A DNA stretch of 8,237 nucleotides from Terriglobia bacterium (GCA_030040455.1 JASHTR010000297.1:1-8237); one strand, 5' to 3'. Shown: positions 1-5,931, counted from the stretch's first letter. The notes: generated by a model from the letters alone, not told the origin. Translations and numbers: made by a program.

Positions 1-447
1 ATCGTTTCAGTGATCCAAACCAGCGTGGATGATATGAACCCGCAGCTTTATGGCTATTTCGCCGAACAGGCGTTTGCCGCCGGAGCGCTTGACATCGCGT
101 GCGCTTCACTGCAGATGAAGAAGAACCGGCCGGGCTTGGAGATTACTCTCCTGTGCGCGCCGGAGCGGACGGAAGCCCTTATCGAGCTTCTTTTCAAGGA
201 AACCACAACGCTAGGCGTGAGAATTTTTGAAGCCCGGCGAGAGACGCTTGAGCGGGAGGTTGTGGATGTTGAGGCGCCCGGTGGGGTGCTCCGGGTGAAA
301 GTGGCGAGGCGGGAGGGCCGCGTGCTGAACGTTGCCCCCGAGTATGAAGATTGCCAGCGGCTGGCACGCGAAAAATCCGTGCCGCTTAAAGAAGTGATCC
401 TTGAAGCTCAAACTGCTTTTCGGGCGAAGAATAAATTGAATCATTGA
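1..447 (+). CDS. larC: LarC, nickel-pincer cofactor nickel insertase (3' part)
   Basis: The frame is open from base 1 and ends at TGA 445-447, so only the last 148 codons are present and the N-terminal part lies outside the window. Visible family signatures, numbered from the first codon, are DDMNPQ (10-15), the QMKKNRPG stretch (38-45) and PEYEDC (113-118). The order and spacing match the C-terminal portion of the LarC/DUF111 family. In that family LarC inserts nickel, with CTP use, into the pyridinium bisthiocarboxylate mononucleotide cofactor of lactate racemase and related LarA enzymes in the cytoplasm. larB, larE and larA are not in the window. The stop codon lies inside an inverted repeat that precedes metG. 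The identification is firm. The GTG at base 10 is an internal valine codon, not the true start. Confidence 0.92.
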   Translation: MVSVIQTSVDDMNPQLYGYFAEQAFAAGALDIACASLQMKKNRPGLEITLLCAPERTEALIELLFKETTTLGVRIFEARRETLEREVVDVEAPGGVLRVKVARREGRVLNVAPEYEDCQRLAREKSVPLKEVILEAQTAFRAKNKLNH

Positions 448-463
448 ATCGTAGATTCAATGA
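435..463. repeat. Tandem octamer plus perfect 10-bp inverted repeat at the larC/metG junction
   Basis: The octamer ATTGAATC occurs twice in tandem (435-442 and 443-450). Its reverse complement GATTCAAT follows at 454-461. The second copy and the inverted copy are part of a perfect inverted repeat: TCATTGAATC (441-450), a GTA spacer, then GATTCAATGA (454-463). The larC stop codon (445-447) lies in the left arm, and the metG ATG is 13 bases downstream of the right arm. The arms could form an RNA hairpin next to the metG ribosome-binding region or a dimeric protein site on DNA. There is no T-run after it, so it is not a normal intrinsic terminator. The function is unknown; the symmetry is directly visible. 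Confidence 0.75.
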
Positions 464-476
464 AAACAATGAGGCG

Positions 477-2699
477 ATGAATAAATTCTATATCACCACT
501 CCCATCTACTACCCTAACGCCCGGCCCCACGTCGGCTCGGCGTATACCACCATCGCCTGTGACGCCATCGCGCGCTATCGGCGCATGTGCGGCGATGATG
601 TGGTCTTCCTCACCGGAACGGACGAGCATGGCGAGAAGCTCCAGCGAGCGGCAGATGCTGCGGGGGTTCCCGTGGAGCAGTTTGTGGCCAAAAAAAGGGT
701 GCTCTTCAAAGACCTTTGGCGGATGCTCGGCCTTGGAGAATTCCGCTCGCTCTCGGACGGCGACGTCGCGGCGGGTTTACCCCGTCCGGGCGAAGAGGGC
801 AGTGTCGGCTCGCCAGCGCCTCCTATAAACCGCCTCTTTGTCCACACTTCGCAAAACCCTGCGCACGTGAAATCCGTGCAGTGGATGATCCGGCAGGCCG
901 ATAAAGCGGGATACATCGAGAAGAAGAAATACGAAGGCCGCTATTGCGTCTTCGACGAGCGCTATGTTTCCGATAGTCCAGAGCCCGCGAATTGCGATAT
1001 CTGCGGGCGACCGGCGGAGTTGATCCGAGAGGAAAATTATTTCTTTAGACTCTCGGCGTTTCAGGATCGGCTGCTGAAGCTTTACGAAGATCAGCCCGAA
1101 TTCGTTCAGCCTGATTTCCGCATGAACGAAGTAACGAGCTTCGTGAAGAGCGGGCTGCGCGATATTTCGATCAGCCGCCGGCGGCTGAAATGGGGAATTC
1201 CGTGGCCCGACGATCCCGACCAGGTGGTCTACGTCTGGTACGACGCGCTCACCAGCTATCTCACCGGAATCGGCTTTGAGGGCGATAAACGAGGCAAAGA
1301 TTTTGAGAGATACTGGCCCGCCGACGTGCACATGATCGGCAAGGATATTCTCCGCTTCCACGCCGTTTATTGGCCCGCGTTTCTTTGGGCTGCTGGCCTC
1401 GAGCTTCCCAAATCTGTCTTTGCCCACGGCTGGATTTACTACGAGCAGGACAAGATGAGCAAGTCCAAGGGCAACGTCGTCTATCCCGAGCTGATCGCCA
1501 AGGCGTTCGAAGAGTTCGGCGCGCCGGGAAACGACGCCCTGCGCTATTACCTGCTGAGAGATACACCGTTTGGGCAGGACGGGAGTTTTTCCTACGAAGG
1601 TTTGATTCAGCGCTATAACTCGGACTTGGCAAATGACTTGGGGAACCTGGCGAACCGCACAATAACGATGATCCGCCGCGATCACCCTTACCCGGAGGGA
1701 AAAGTTCCCTATCGGCAGGACGCTGACCGAAACCCGGACGTGCGAAACCTGCGGGAGTCCTTTAGCCAGTTGCTGAAGGACTTTCGGCGGCACATTGGAG
1801 GTTACGACCTGTTCCGCGCTCTTGCGGGTGTCTCCGGCATTGTCGCCGACTTAAACAGCTTCCTGAACCAGATCGCCCCTTGGGCAGTTGCTGCGTTGAT
1901 CGGGACTTCCCTCTTCCTGCCTCCTGGCTCTGACATACGTCGGCCCGGCGAGGAGTCACGCGAAGTTCCGAAGAGCGATGATGGGCAAAGGCTGCTCGAT
2001 GGGACCCTTTACGTTACTGCGGACATGCTCCGATGCATCGCTGTGCTGCTTTCGCCCCTCGTCCCCGCAGGCTCGCAACGCCTTTGGTGGCAACTCGGCT
2101 GCGAGGGCAGTATCGAAGACCAGAGAATTGATAATTTGGAATGGGGAGGACTCAAGCCTGGTACCAAAGTCGGCAAGGCCGAGCCCATCTTCCCCCGCCT
2201 CGACAAAGAGAAGACGCTTGCCAGGTTGCACGAGCTTGCCGAAGAAGATCGCCTGAAAGATCAAAAAGCAAAGGAGACCGAATTGGAATTACAACCCGAT
2301 CAGAAGCCGGCGGCTGTAGCGCCGGTGTCCTCACCGGCGGCGGGCGCTGGAGGTAGCGCCGCTGCAGACCAGAGAATTACCATCGATGACTTTGCGAAAG
2401 TCGATCTGCGGGCGGGCACCGTTCTTTCTGCCGAGCCAATTCCCGGCGCGACCAAATTATTGAAGCTGCAAGTGGACATTGGCTCTGAGGTGCGACAGGT
2501 CTGCGCGGGCATTGCTGAATACTACAAGCCCGAGCAACTCATCGGGGTGAAAGTGGTGATCGTTGCCAATCTCCAGCCTCGCAAGCTGCGCGGAATCGAA
2601 TCAAACGGCATGGTGGTTGCGGCGTCCGTGGGAGAAGAGGGCAAGCCGGTGCTGGCGACGTTCGGAGAAGAGGTGCCGAACGGGACAAGGTTGAAGTAG
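477..2699 (+). CDS. metG: Methionyl-tRNA synthetase with C-terminal tRNA-binding domain
   Basis: MetRS charges tRNA-Met with methionine in the cytoplasm. The 740-residue product starts with a Rossmann catalytic core carrying the HIGH-type motif HVGS (18-21) and the KMSKS motif (326-330). The zinc-knuckle region shows C157, D160, C173 and C176, so an aspartate replaces one usual cysteine. An anticodon-binding helical domain follows. A Trbp111/EMAP-II-like tRNA-binding domain (about 633-740) ends the protein and usually supports dimerisation. I chose ATG 477 because it gives the usual MNKFYITTPIYYPN start; an in-frame TTG at 444 would add 11 unconserved residues and overlap larC. The nearest Shine-Dalgarno-like GAGG (471-474) is unusually close. 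Against the family, two extra segments stand out (about residues 90-118 and 474-500), and the linker before the last domain is Ala/Pro-rich. The catalytic motifs are intact, so the gene is probably functional. Confidence 0.97.
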   Translation: MNKFYITTPIYYPNARPHVGSAYTTIACDAIARYRRMCGDDVVFLTGTDEHGEKLQRAADAAGVPVEQFVAKKRVLFKDLWRMLGLGEFRSLSDGDVAAGLPRPGEEGSVGSPAPPINRLFVHTSQNPAHVKSVQWMIRQADKAGYIEKKKYEGRYCVFDERYVSDSPEPANCDICGRPAELIREENYFFRLSAFQDRLLKLYEDQPEFVQPDFRMNEVTSFVKSGLRDISISRRRLKWGIPWPDDPDQVVYVWYDALTSYLTGIGFEGDKRGKDFERYWPADVHMIGKDILRFHAVYWPAFLWAAGLELPKSVFAHGWIYYEQDKMSKSKGNVVYPELIAKAFEEFGAPGNDALRYYLLRDTPFGQDGSFSYEGLIQRYNSDLANDLGNLANRTITMIRRDHPYPEGKVPYRQDADRNPDVRNLRESFSQLLKDFRRHIGGYDLFRALAGVSGIVADLNSFLNQIAPWAVAALIGTSLFLPPGSDIRRPGEESREVPKSDDGQRLLDGTLYVTADMLRCIAVLLSPLVPAGSQRLWWQLGCEGSIEDQRIDNLEWGGLKPGTKVGKAEPIFPRLDKEKTLARLHELAEEDRLKDQKAKETELELQPDQKPAAVAPVSSPAAGAGGSAAADQRITIDDFAKVDLRAGTVLSAEPIPGATKLLKLQVDIGSEVRQVCAGIAEYYKPEQLIGVKVVIVANLQPRKLRGIESNGMVVAASVGEEGKPVLATFGEEVPNGTRLK
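744..830 (+). repeat. In-frame extra segment in metG, palindrome-rich (residues about 90-118)
   Basis: MetRS normally runs directly from the 'LGL..F' helix end to an '(I/V)HT' strand near residue 90. Here about 29 extra residues rich in Gly, Pro, Ser and charged residues intervene. The underlying DNA is strongly self-complementary. CGGACGG (754-760) pairs with CCGTCCG (782-788) around a perfect 10-bp palindrome GCGACGTCGC (760-769). Next to it GGCGA (789-793) pairs with TCGCC (810-814). Two adjacent hairpins confined to an apparent protein insertion suggest a palindromic element that landed in frame. The limits are estimated from my knowledge of the family, not from an alignment. Confidence 0.55.
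1896..1976 (+). other. In-frame extra segment in metG anticodon-binding domain (residues about 474-500)
   Basis: After the conserved APW motif (467-469) MetRS normally continues directly into a helix of the type '.LY...E.LR..A.LL.P..P'. Here about 27 residues, including an LPPG turn and RRPGEES, come before that helix resumes at DDGQRLLDGTLY. The segment keeps the frame and has no strong hairpin; only CTCCT (1921-1925) and AGGAG (1951-1955) are complementary. It shares the RPGEE pentapeptide with the first extra segment (residues 103-107), which is a weak hint of common origin. It could instead be a lineage-specific loop. Confidence 0.45.
2310..2362 (+). repeat. REP-like double hairpin inside the metG linker
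   Basis: This 53-base stretch encodes the Ala/Pro/Gly-rich linker before the tRNA-binding domain. It contains CGCCGGTG-TCCT-CACCGGCG, a perfect 8-bp stem with a 4-base loop (2320-2339). It also contains GGCGCT-GGAGGT-AGCGCC, a perfect 6-bp stem (2343-2360). The flanks GCGGC (2310-2314) and GCCGC (2358-2362) are complementary, and GTAGCGCC occurs twice as a direct repeat (2316-2323 and 2353-2360). Paired short GC-rich hairpins of this kind are the hallmark of REP/BIME-type elements, which are usually intergenic. Here one would be translated in a flexible linker where added residues do little harm. Confidence 0.65.
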
Positions 2700-2750
2700 C
2701 GCCTAATCTGTGCGGAAGGTGACTTTGAGGCGTTCACATTGCGGCAAACT

Positions 2751-2754
2751 GGAG
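2751..2754 (+). promoter_or_regulatory. Ribosome-binding site for hicB
   Basis: GGAG lies five bases before ATG 2760. It decides the start: the open frame extends up to a TTG at 2739, but the ATG has both the better codon and correct Shine-Dalgarno spacing. Confidence 0.65.
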
Positions 2755-2759
2755 ACATT

Positions 2760-3050
2760 ATGAGGAAAGATCAAAACCATTTTGAATTTACAGGCGCCGT
2801 TTTTCGCGAGGGGAAAGGGTTCAGCTCGCTCTGCCTTGAACTCGATGTTGCTTCGCAGGGCAGAAACCCGCGCGAGGCCAGAAGAAAGCTCGCTGAAGCC
2901 GTGGCCTTGTACCTCGAAACCTGCTTTGAGGATGGCGTCCCCTACTTGCGCCCGGTACCCGAGAAAGATGATCCGAGGACTGAAAAGCCGCCGAACCTCG
3001 TCGCGGTTTTTCCGCTGAAGGTCGATTTCGAGGTACATGCCGTTGCCTGA
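2760..3050 (+). CDS. hicB: HicB-like antitoxin
   Basis: The 96-residue protein has the HicB/UPF0150 partial RNase H-like fold. The signature F.REGKGFSSLCLELDVASQG (about 15-34) is followed by the amphipathic helix PREARRKLAEAVALYLE (37-53). Family members bind and neutralise the HicA mRNA interferase. The C-terminal part (about 60-96) is a Pro/Asp-rich stretch and a hydrophobic strand. I see no ribbon-helix-helix or helix-turn-helix, so DNA binding and autoregulation may be absent or done elsewhere. It starts 60 bases after metG and overlaps the next gene by 14 bases, so the two are probably translationally coupled. Antitoxin comes before toxin, the reverse of the E. coli hicAB order but common for this small HicB subtype. 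Confidence 0.85.
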   Translation: MRKDQNHFEFTGAVFREGKGFSSLCLELDVASQGRNPREARRKLAEAVALYLETCFEDGVPYLRPVPEKDDPRTEKPPNLVAVFPLKVDFEVHAVA

Positions 3051-3261
3051 ACTTCCCGTACTGCGACCGAAGAGGCTTGTGGCAGCACTGAAACGAGCGG
3101 GCTTTTACGAAGTGCGTCAGAGCGGGAGCCATCTGCAGCTCAAGCGAGGTAATCTGCTGGTCACCGTGCCCATGCATCCTGGCGATGTGAGGCCCAGGGT
3201 CCTTCGCTCGATCTTACGCCAAGCGCACCTCTCGACTGGCGAGTTGCGTCGGTTTCTGTGA
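3037..3261 (+). CDS. hicA: HicA-type mRNA interferase toxin
   Basis: The 74-residue protein has the HicA/YcfA double-stranded-RNA-binding-like fold: a first helix (about 10-21), GF at 22-23, and the catalytic-type motif GSHLQL with H32. Then follow a strand and the 'VPMHPGDVRPRVLRSILRQA' region (about 44-63), where family members have a conserved His-rich turn and a last helix. HicA cleaves mRNA and stops growth when not held by HicB. ATG 3037 is the called start, but GAGGT (3030-3034) is only two bases away from it. An in-frame TTG at 3043 has better spacing (8 bases) and would start the protein MPELPVL, so the start is uncertain by two codons. The catalytic residue is intact, so an active toxin is likely. 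Confidence 0.88.
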   Translation: MPLPELPVLRPKRLVAALKRAGFYEVRQSGSHLQLKRGNLLVTVPMHPGDVRPRVLRSILRQAHLSTGELRRFL

Positions 3262-3265
3262 TTTC

Positions 3266-4054
3266 ATGAACATCTGCCTCGACTCTCACGCGCACCTGGG
3301 TGATCCGGCGTTTGACGTCGACCGTGATGCGGTGATCGATCGCGCAATCTCCGCCGGGCTGCGCTATGTGCTCGTGATCGCAGGCGTCGCCGACCCTGGC
3401 CAGCCCAGCGAGCCGGAGGAGGTAATGCGGCTGGCGGATCAGCATGAGGGATTTTTCGCGGCGGCTGGCATCCACCCGCATCACGCCCGTCACGCACAGC
3501 AGGATTCGCTTGAGGATTTGCGCAGGATTGCAGGCGGGCGTAAATTTCTGGCCCTGGGAGAAATCGGCCTCGATTACCATTACGACCACTCGCCGCGCGA
3601 CGCGCAGCAGCAACTCTTCGTCGAGCAGTTGGAGCTGGCGCGCGAATTGAAGCTGCCGGTTATCATTCATTGCCGCGAAGCATGGGCGGACCTGCGCGCC
3701 ATTCTCCGGACACACTGGAGCGGGTCGAGCTTGGGCGGTATCCTTCACTGTTTTACCGGGAGCCGGGAAGACGCATTCGAGTTGATGGAAGCCGGATTTC
3801 TGGTCTCCTTCGCCGGCAATCTCACGTTCAAAAAGTCGGACGATCTACGCCGGGTGGCAAAAGAAATCCCGGTTGACCGCCTGCTGACGGAGACGGACAG
3901 CCCTTATCTGGCTCCCGTGCCTCATCGCGGGCGGCGCAACGAGCCTGCCCATGTCGAGGAAGTTCTGAGGCAACTGGCAGCCCTGCGAAGGCGGAGCGAA
4001 GAGGAGATGGCAACGCAGGTTCTCGGGAATTTCAAGCGGTTTTTCCGGTTGTAG
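3266..4054 (+). CDS. tatD: TatD-family metal-dependent hydrolase / DNase
   Basis: This is a 262-residue TIM-barrel amidohydrolase of the TatD/YcfH family, cytoplasmic, acting as a Mg-dependent nuclease (3'-5' exonuclease or AP-site activity in characterised members). The metal-binding motifs are complete: DSHAHL with H8 and H10, GEIGLDYH with E99, IIHCRE with H135, LHCFTG with H161, and TETDSPYLAP with D211. The length is normal. The start ATG lies four bases after the hicA stop with no clear Shine-Dalgarno, suggesting translational coupling to hicA. tatD commonly follows metG in bacterial genomes, so the TA pair probably separates an older metG-tatD unit. The stop codon TAG (4052-4054) falls on a GC-rich palindrome. 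Confidence 0.95.
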   Translation: MNICLDSHAHLGDPAFDVDRDAVIDRAISAGLRYVLVIAGVADPGQPSEPEEVMRLADQHEGFFAAAGIHPHHARHAQQDSLEDLRRIAGGRKFLALGEIGLDYHYDHSPRDAQQQLFVEQLELARELKLPVIIHCREAWADLRAILRTHWSGSSLGGILHCFTGSREDAFELMEAGFLVSFAGNLTFKKSDDLRRVAKEIPVDRLLTETDSPYLAPVPHRGRRNEPAHVEEVLRQLAALRRRSEEEMATQVLGNFKRFFRL

Positions 4055-4066
4055 CGCGGCCGCGCC
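4050..4066. repeat. GC-rich palindrome spanning the tatD stop codon
   Basis: GCGCGGCCGCGC (4054-4065) is a perfect 12-bp palindrome with no loop, beginning at the last base of the tatD stop codon. It is preceded by TGTAGCGC (4050-4057). The same octamer opens the double-hairpin element in metG (2315-2322), where it also leads straight into a GC palindrome. The two sites may be members of one repeat family, here supplying a stop codon. The shared core is short, so this is a weak link. Confidence 0.45.
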
Positions 4067-4085
4067 AACCCGCCCGGCTGCGCCG

Positions 4086-4143
4086 CCTCTGCGATCTTTG
4101 TGGTAAAGAGTTTTTACCACAGAGAAGACAGAGAGCGCAGAGG
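4086..4143. repeat. Long intergenic inverted repeat of the CTCTG...ACCACAGAG type
   Basis: Outer arms CCTCTGCG (4086-4093) and CGCAGAGG (4136-4143) are perfect complements. An inner stem pairs TCTTTGTGGTAAA (4095-4107) with TTTACCACAGAGA (4113-4125), 13 bp with one G-T pair, around the 5-base loop GAGTT. The right side is built of repeated CAGAGA/CACAGA-like units that continue to about 4150. The pattern resembles a repeat I remember as dispersed between genes in many environmental bacteria (ACCACAGAG...CACAGAG). That is recollection, not a search. It could act as a bidirectional RNA hairpin after tatD, but it has no T-tract and is not a classical intrinsic terminator. Confidence 0.7.
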
Positions 4144-4154
4144 ACACAGATAGC

Positions 4155-4190
4155 ATGGCGAACAACCCGAACGAGGCGACACGCGAATGA
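4155..4190 (+). CDS. Possible 11-codon leader ORF overlapping the esterase start
   Basis: ATG 4155 opens an 11-residue frame, MANNPNEATRE, that ends at TGA 4188-4190. It overlaps the esterase ATG 4187 in the classic ATGA arrangement. Such an overlap could couple translation, and the GAGG at 4173-4176 inside it would serve the esterase. No ribosome-binding site is evident for the leader itself, because a repeat lies directly upstream. It may be chance; nothing supports a function for the peptide. Confidence 0.2.
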   Translation: MANNPNEATRE

Positions 4191-5860
4191 ACCTGCGAGG
4201 AAAGAACGCGGCGATTCTCATTATTGCAAGCCTGCTGGCCGGGTGGGCGGGGCCGATAAATGCCAGGGCCGAAAATCCGAAGCTTGGAATCTCAGATTTG
4301 AAATTTGAGATTTCGTTTCCTGCCGCCGTGCATCAAGGGCCGGTCATAGGGCGGGTTTTTGTCATGATTAGCCGGGAGGATTCCCCCGAACCTCGTTTCC
4401 AGGTCGGTTCGTGGGGCGATGCTCCCCCCTTTTTCGCGAGTGACGTCAACCAGCTTCAGCCGGGTGAGGCTGCAGTGATTGACGCGAGCGATCCGGGCTA
4501 TCCGCTTCACAGCCTTCGCGACCTTCCCGCCGGCGACTATTACGTTGAAGCGCTCCTCAACATTTACACGGAGTTTCATCGCGCGGATGGACACGTCATC
4601 TGGGCCCACATGGACCATTGGGAAGGCCAGCAGTTCAACCGGTCGCCGGGGAACCTCTATAGCCGCGTGGAACGAGTTCACCTTGACCCAACCACGGATC
4701 AAGTGGTAAAGCTCAGCCTGACGCGTGTGATCCCACCCGTTAAGCTCCCCCGCGATACGCAATGGGTGAAACACATAAAAATCCAGAGCGCATTGCTGAG
4801 CCGGTTCTGGGGTCGCCCCATTTATTTGGGAGCCACGGTGCTGCTGCCTCTGGGATACGATTCGCATCCGCAGGCGGAATATCCCGTGATCTACGTTCAG
4901 GGGCACTTCAGCCTGAACGCACCCTTCGGCTTCACGACCGACGAAGGTTCAGAAGGTTACGAGTTTTATGATGCGTGGCGCTCGGAGAATTTTCCCCGCA
5001 TGATCGCCGTCATTTTTCAGCACCCGACGCCTTACTTCGATGATTCTTACGCCGTCAACTCCGCCAACAACGGCCCCTACGGCGACGCCATCATGACGGA
5101 GCTGATCCCCTACATCGAAGCCCATTTCCGGGTGATTCGCAAGCCCTGCGCGCGCCTCTTGACCGGCGGGTCAACGGGAGGCTGGGAATCTTTGGCCTTG
5201 CAACTCTACCACCCGGAGTTCTTTGGCGGCACGTGGACTTTCTATCCTGACCCGGTGGATTTCCGGCGCTACGACCTGGTGAACATTTATGACGATGACA
5301 ACGCTTTTATCGAGCCGGGGCACGAGTGGCTTTTCCCTGAGCGGTACGTCATGCGTCGCGCGGACGGGCAGCCGGAAGTCACCGTCCGCGAGTTCAGCCA
5401 ATTGGAAGCGGCGCTCGGTAGCCACGGTCGGTCTGACCAGCAACTCGAAGCCTGGGAATCGGTTTTCGGGCCGGTGGGTGAAGACGGCTATCCAAAGCCG
5501 CTATGGAACAAGCGGACGGGCGCAATCGATCATGCGGTTGCGGACTACATGCGAGACCACGGCTACGACCTTCGCGATTATCTCGCCACCCACTGGCAAT
5601 CCATCGGCCCCGATCTTGTCGGAAAGCTGCATTTTTACGTCGGCGACATGGACAATTATTACCTGAACCTGGCGGTTTATCTGTTTCAGGATTTTTTGGA
5701 TTCGTCGGAAAATCCACATTATGCCGGCTCTTTTGAATACGGGCGGCCCATGCAAGGGCACGGGTGGCAGCCGATGTCCAACGCGGACCTGGTGCGGATG
5801 ATGGCCAAGCATATTGTCCAGCAGGCGTGCACTGATCCCACGGCATGGCAGTACAAGTAG
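4187..5860 (+). CDS. Secreted putative esterase (alpha/beta hydrolase, esterase D/enterochelin esterase type)
   Basis: The 557-residue protein begins with a Sec-type signal peptide: R4 and K6, a hydrophobic core at 8-21, and probable cleavage after ARA (26-28). It is therefore exported. Residues about 33-190 look like a beta-rich N-terminal domain. The C-terminal half resembles the PF00756 esterase fold. The nucleophile elbow GGSTGGW places Ser at 329, a likely acid is D487 or D489 in GDMDNYYLN, and H525 in QGHGWQ completes a plausible triad. The substrate cannot be told from sequence; it could be an ester, a glycan ester or a siderophore-like compound. ATG 4187 is preceded by GAGG (4173-4176) with a longish 10-base spacing. 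The gene stands alone between two repeat-filled gaps, so it is probably its own transcription unit. The esterase fold is fairly sure; activity is inferred. Confidence 0.82.
   Translation: MNLRGKNAAILIIASLLAGWAGPINARAENPKLGISDLKFEISFPAAVHQGPVIGRVFVMISREDSPEPRFQVGSWGDAPPFFASDVNQLQPGEAAVIDASDPGYPLHSLRDLPAGDYYVEALLNIYTEFHRADGHVIWAHMDHWEGQQFNRSPGNLYSRVERVHLDPTTDQVVKLSLTRVIPPVKLPRDTQWVKHIKIQSALLSRFWGRPIYLGATVLLPLGYDSHPQAEYPVIYVQGHFSLNAPFGFTTDEGSEGYEFYDAWRSENFPRMIAVIFQHPTPYFDDSYAVNSANNGPYGDAIMTELIPYIEAHFRVIRKPCARLLTGGSTGGWESLALQLYHPEFFGGTWTFYPDPVDFRRYDLVNIYDDDNAFIEPGHEWLFPERYVMRRADGQPEVTVREFSQLEAALGSHGRSDQQLEAWESVFGPVGEDGYPKPLWNKRTGAIDHAVADYMRDHGYDLRDYLATHWQSIGPDLVGKLHFYVGDMDNYYLNLAVYLFQDFLDSSENPHYAGSFEYGRPMQGHGWQPMSNADLVRMMAKHIVQQACTDPTAWQYK
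4288..4312. repeat. 25-base near-perfect palindrome just after the esterase signal peptide
   Basis: Arms 4288-4299 and 4301-4312 around G4300 pair at 11 of 12 positions, the twelfth being G-T. The outer core is AATCTCA (4288-4294) against TGAGATT (4306-4312). It encodes ISDLKFEIS (residues 35-43), just downstream of the signal cleavage site. It is AT-rich against GC-rich surroundings. Part of the coded strand (LKFEISF) also reads as a plausible native beta strand, so the palindrome may not be wholly inserted. Confidence 0.6.
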
Positions 5861-5901
5861 GGAGCTGGGAACAGAGATCAGAGATCAGCCATCAGCTATC
5901 A
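5860..5901 (+). repeat. Degenerate heptamer tandem array after the esterase gene
   Basis: Six 7-base units run in register from the last base of the esterase stop codon. The third and fourth units (5874-5887) are identical, GAGATCA; later units such as GCCATCA and GCTATCA keep the G..ATCA pattern, and the first two are more diverged. Heptamer arrays are known as STRR elements in filamentous cyanobacteria; whether this is related is unknown. No terminator is recognisable here. Confidence 0.55.
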
Positions 5902-5931
5902 GCGGCCGGGTGACAGATTCAGATGCCCTTT

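Noticed and set aside
444..476. TTG 444 as the metG start
   Set aside because: It adds 11 residues unlike any MetRS N-terminus and overlaps larC; ATG 477 gives the family's usual start.
777..1793. Open frame of 338 codons on the minus strand
   Set aside because: It lies wholly antisense to metG, whose conserved protein motifs explain the region; the frame is a by-product of GC-rich codon use.
2118..2378. GACCAGAGAATT occurring at 2118-2129 and 2367-2378 in metG
   Set aside because: A 12-base match that codes DQRI in both places, at different domain contexts; without further similarity around it, it is probably coincidence.
3161..3748. Open frame of 195 codons on the minus strand
   Set aside because: Antisense to hicA and tatD, both with clear family motifs; the translated product shows no recognisable domain.
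4095..4125. Intrinsic terminator for tatD
   Set aside because: The stem is strong but is followed by AG-rich sequence, not a T-run; its nested arms and repeated units fit a dispersed repeat better.
4292..4906. Open frame of 204 codons on the minus strand
   Set aside because: Antisense to the exported esterase gene, with no family features.
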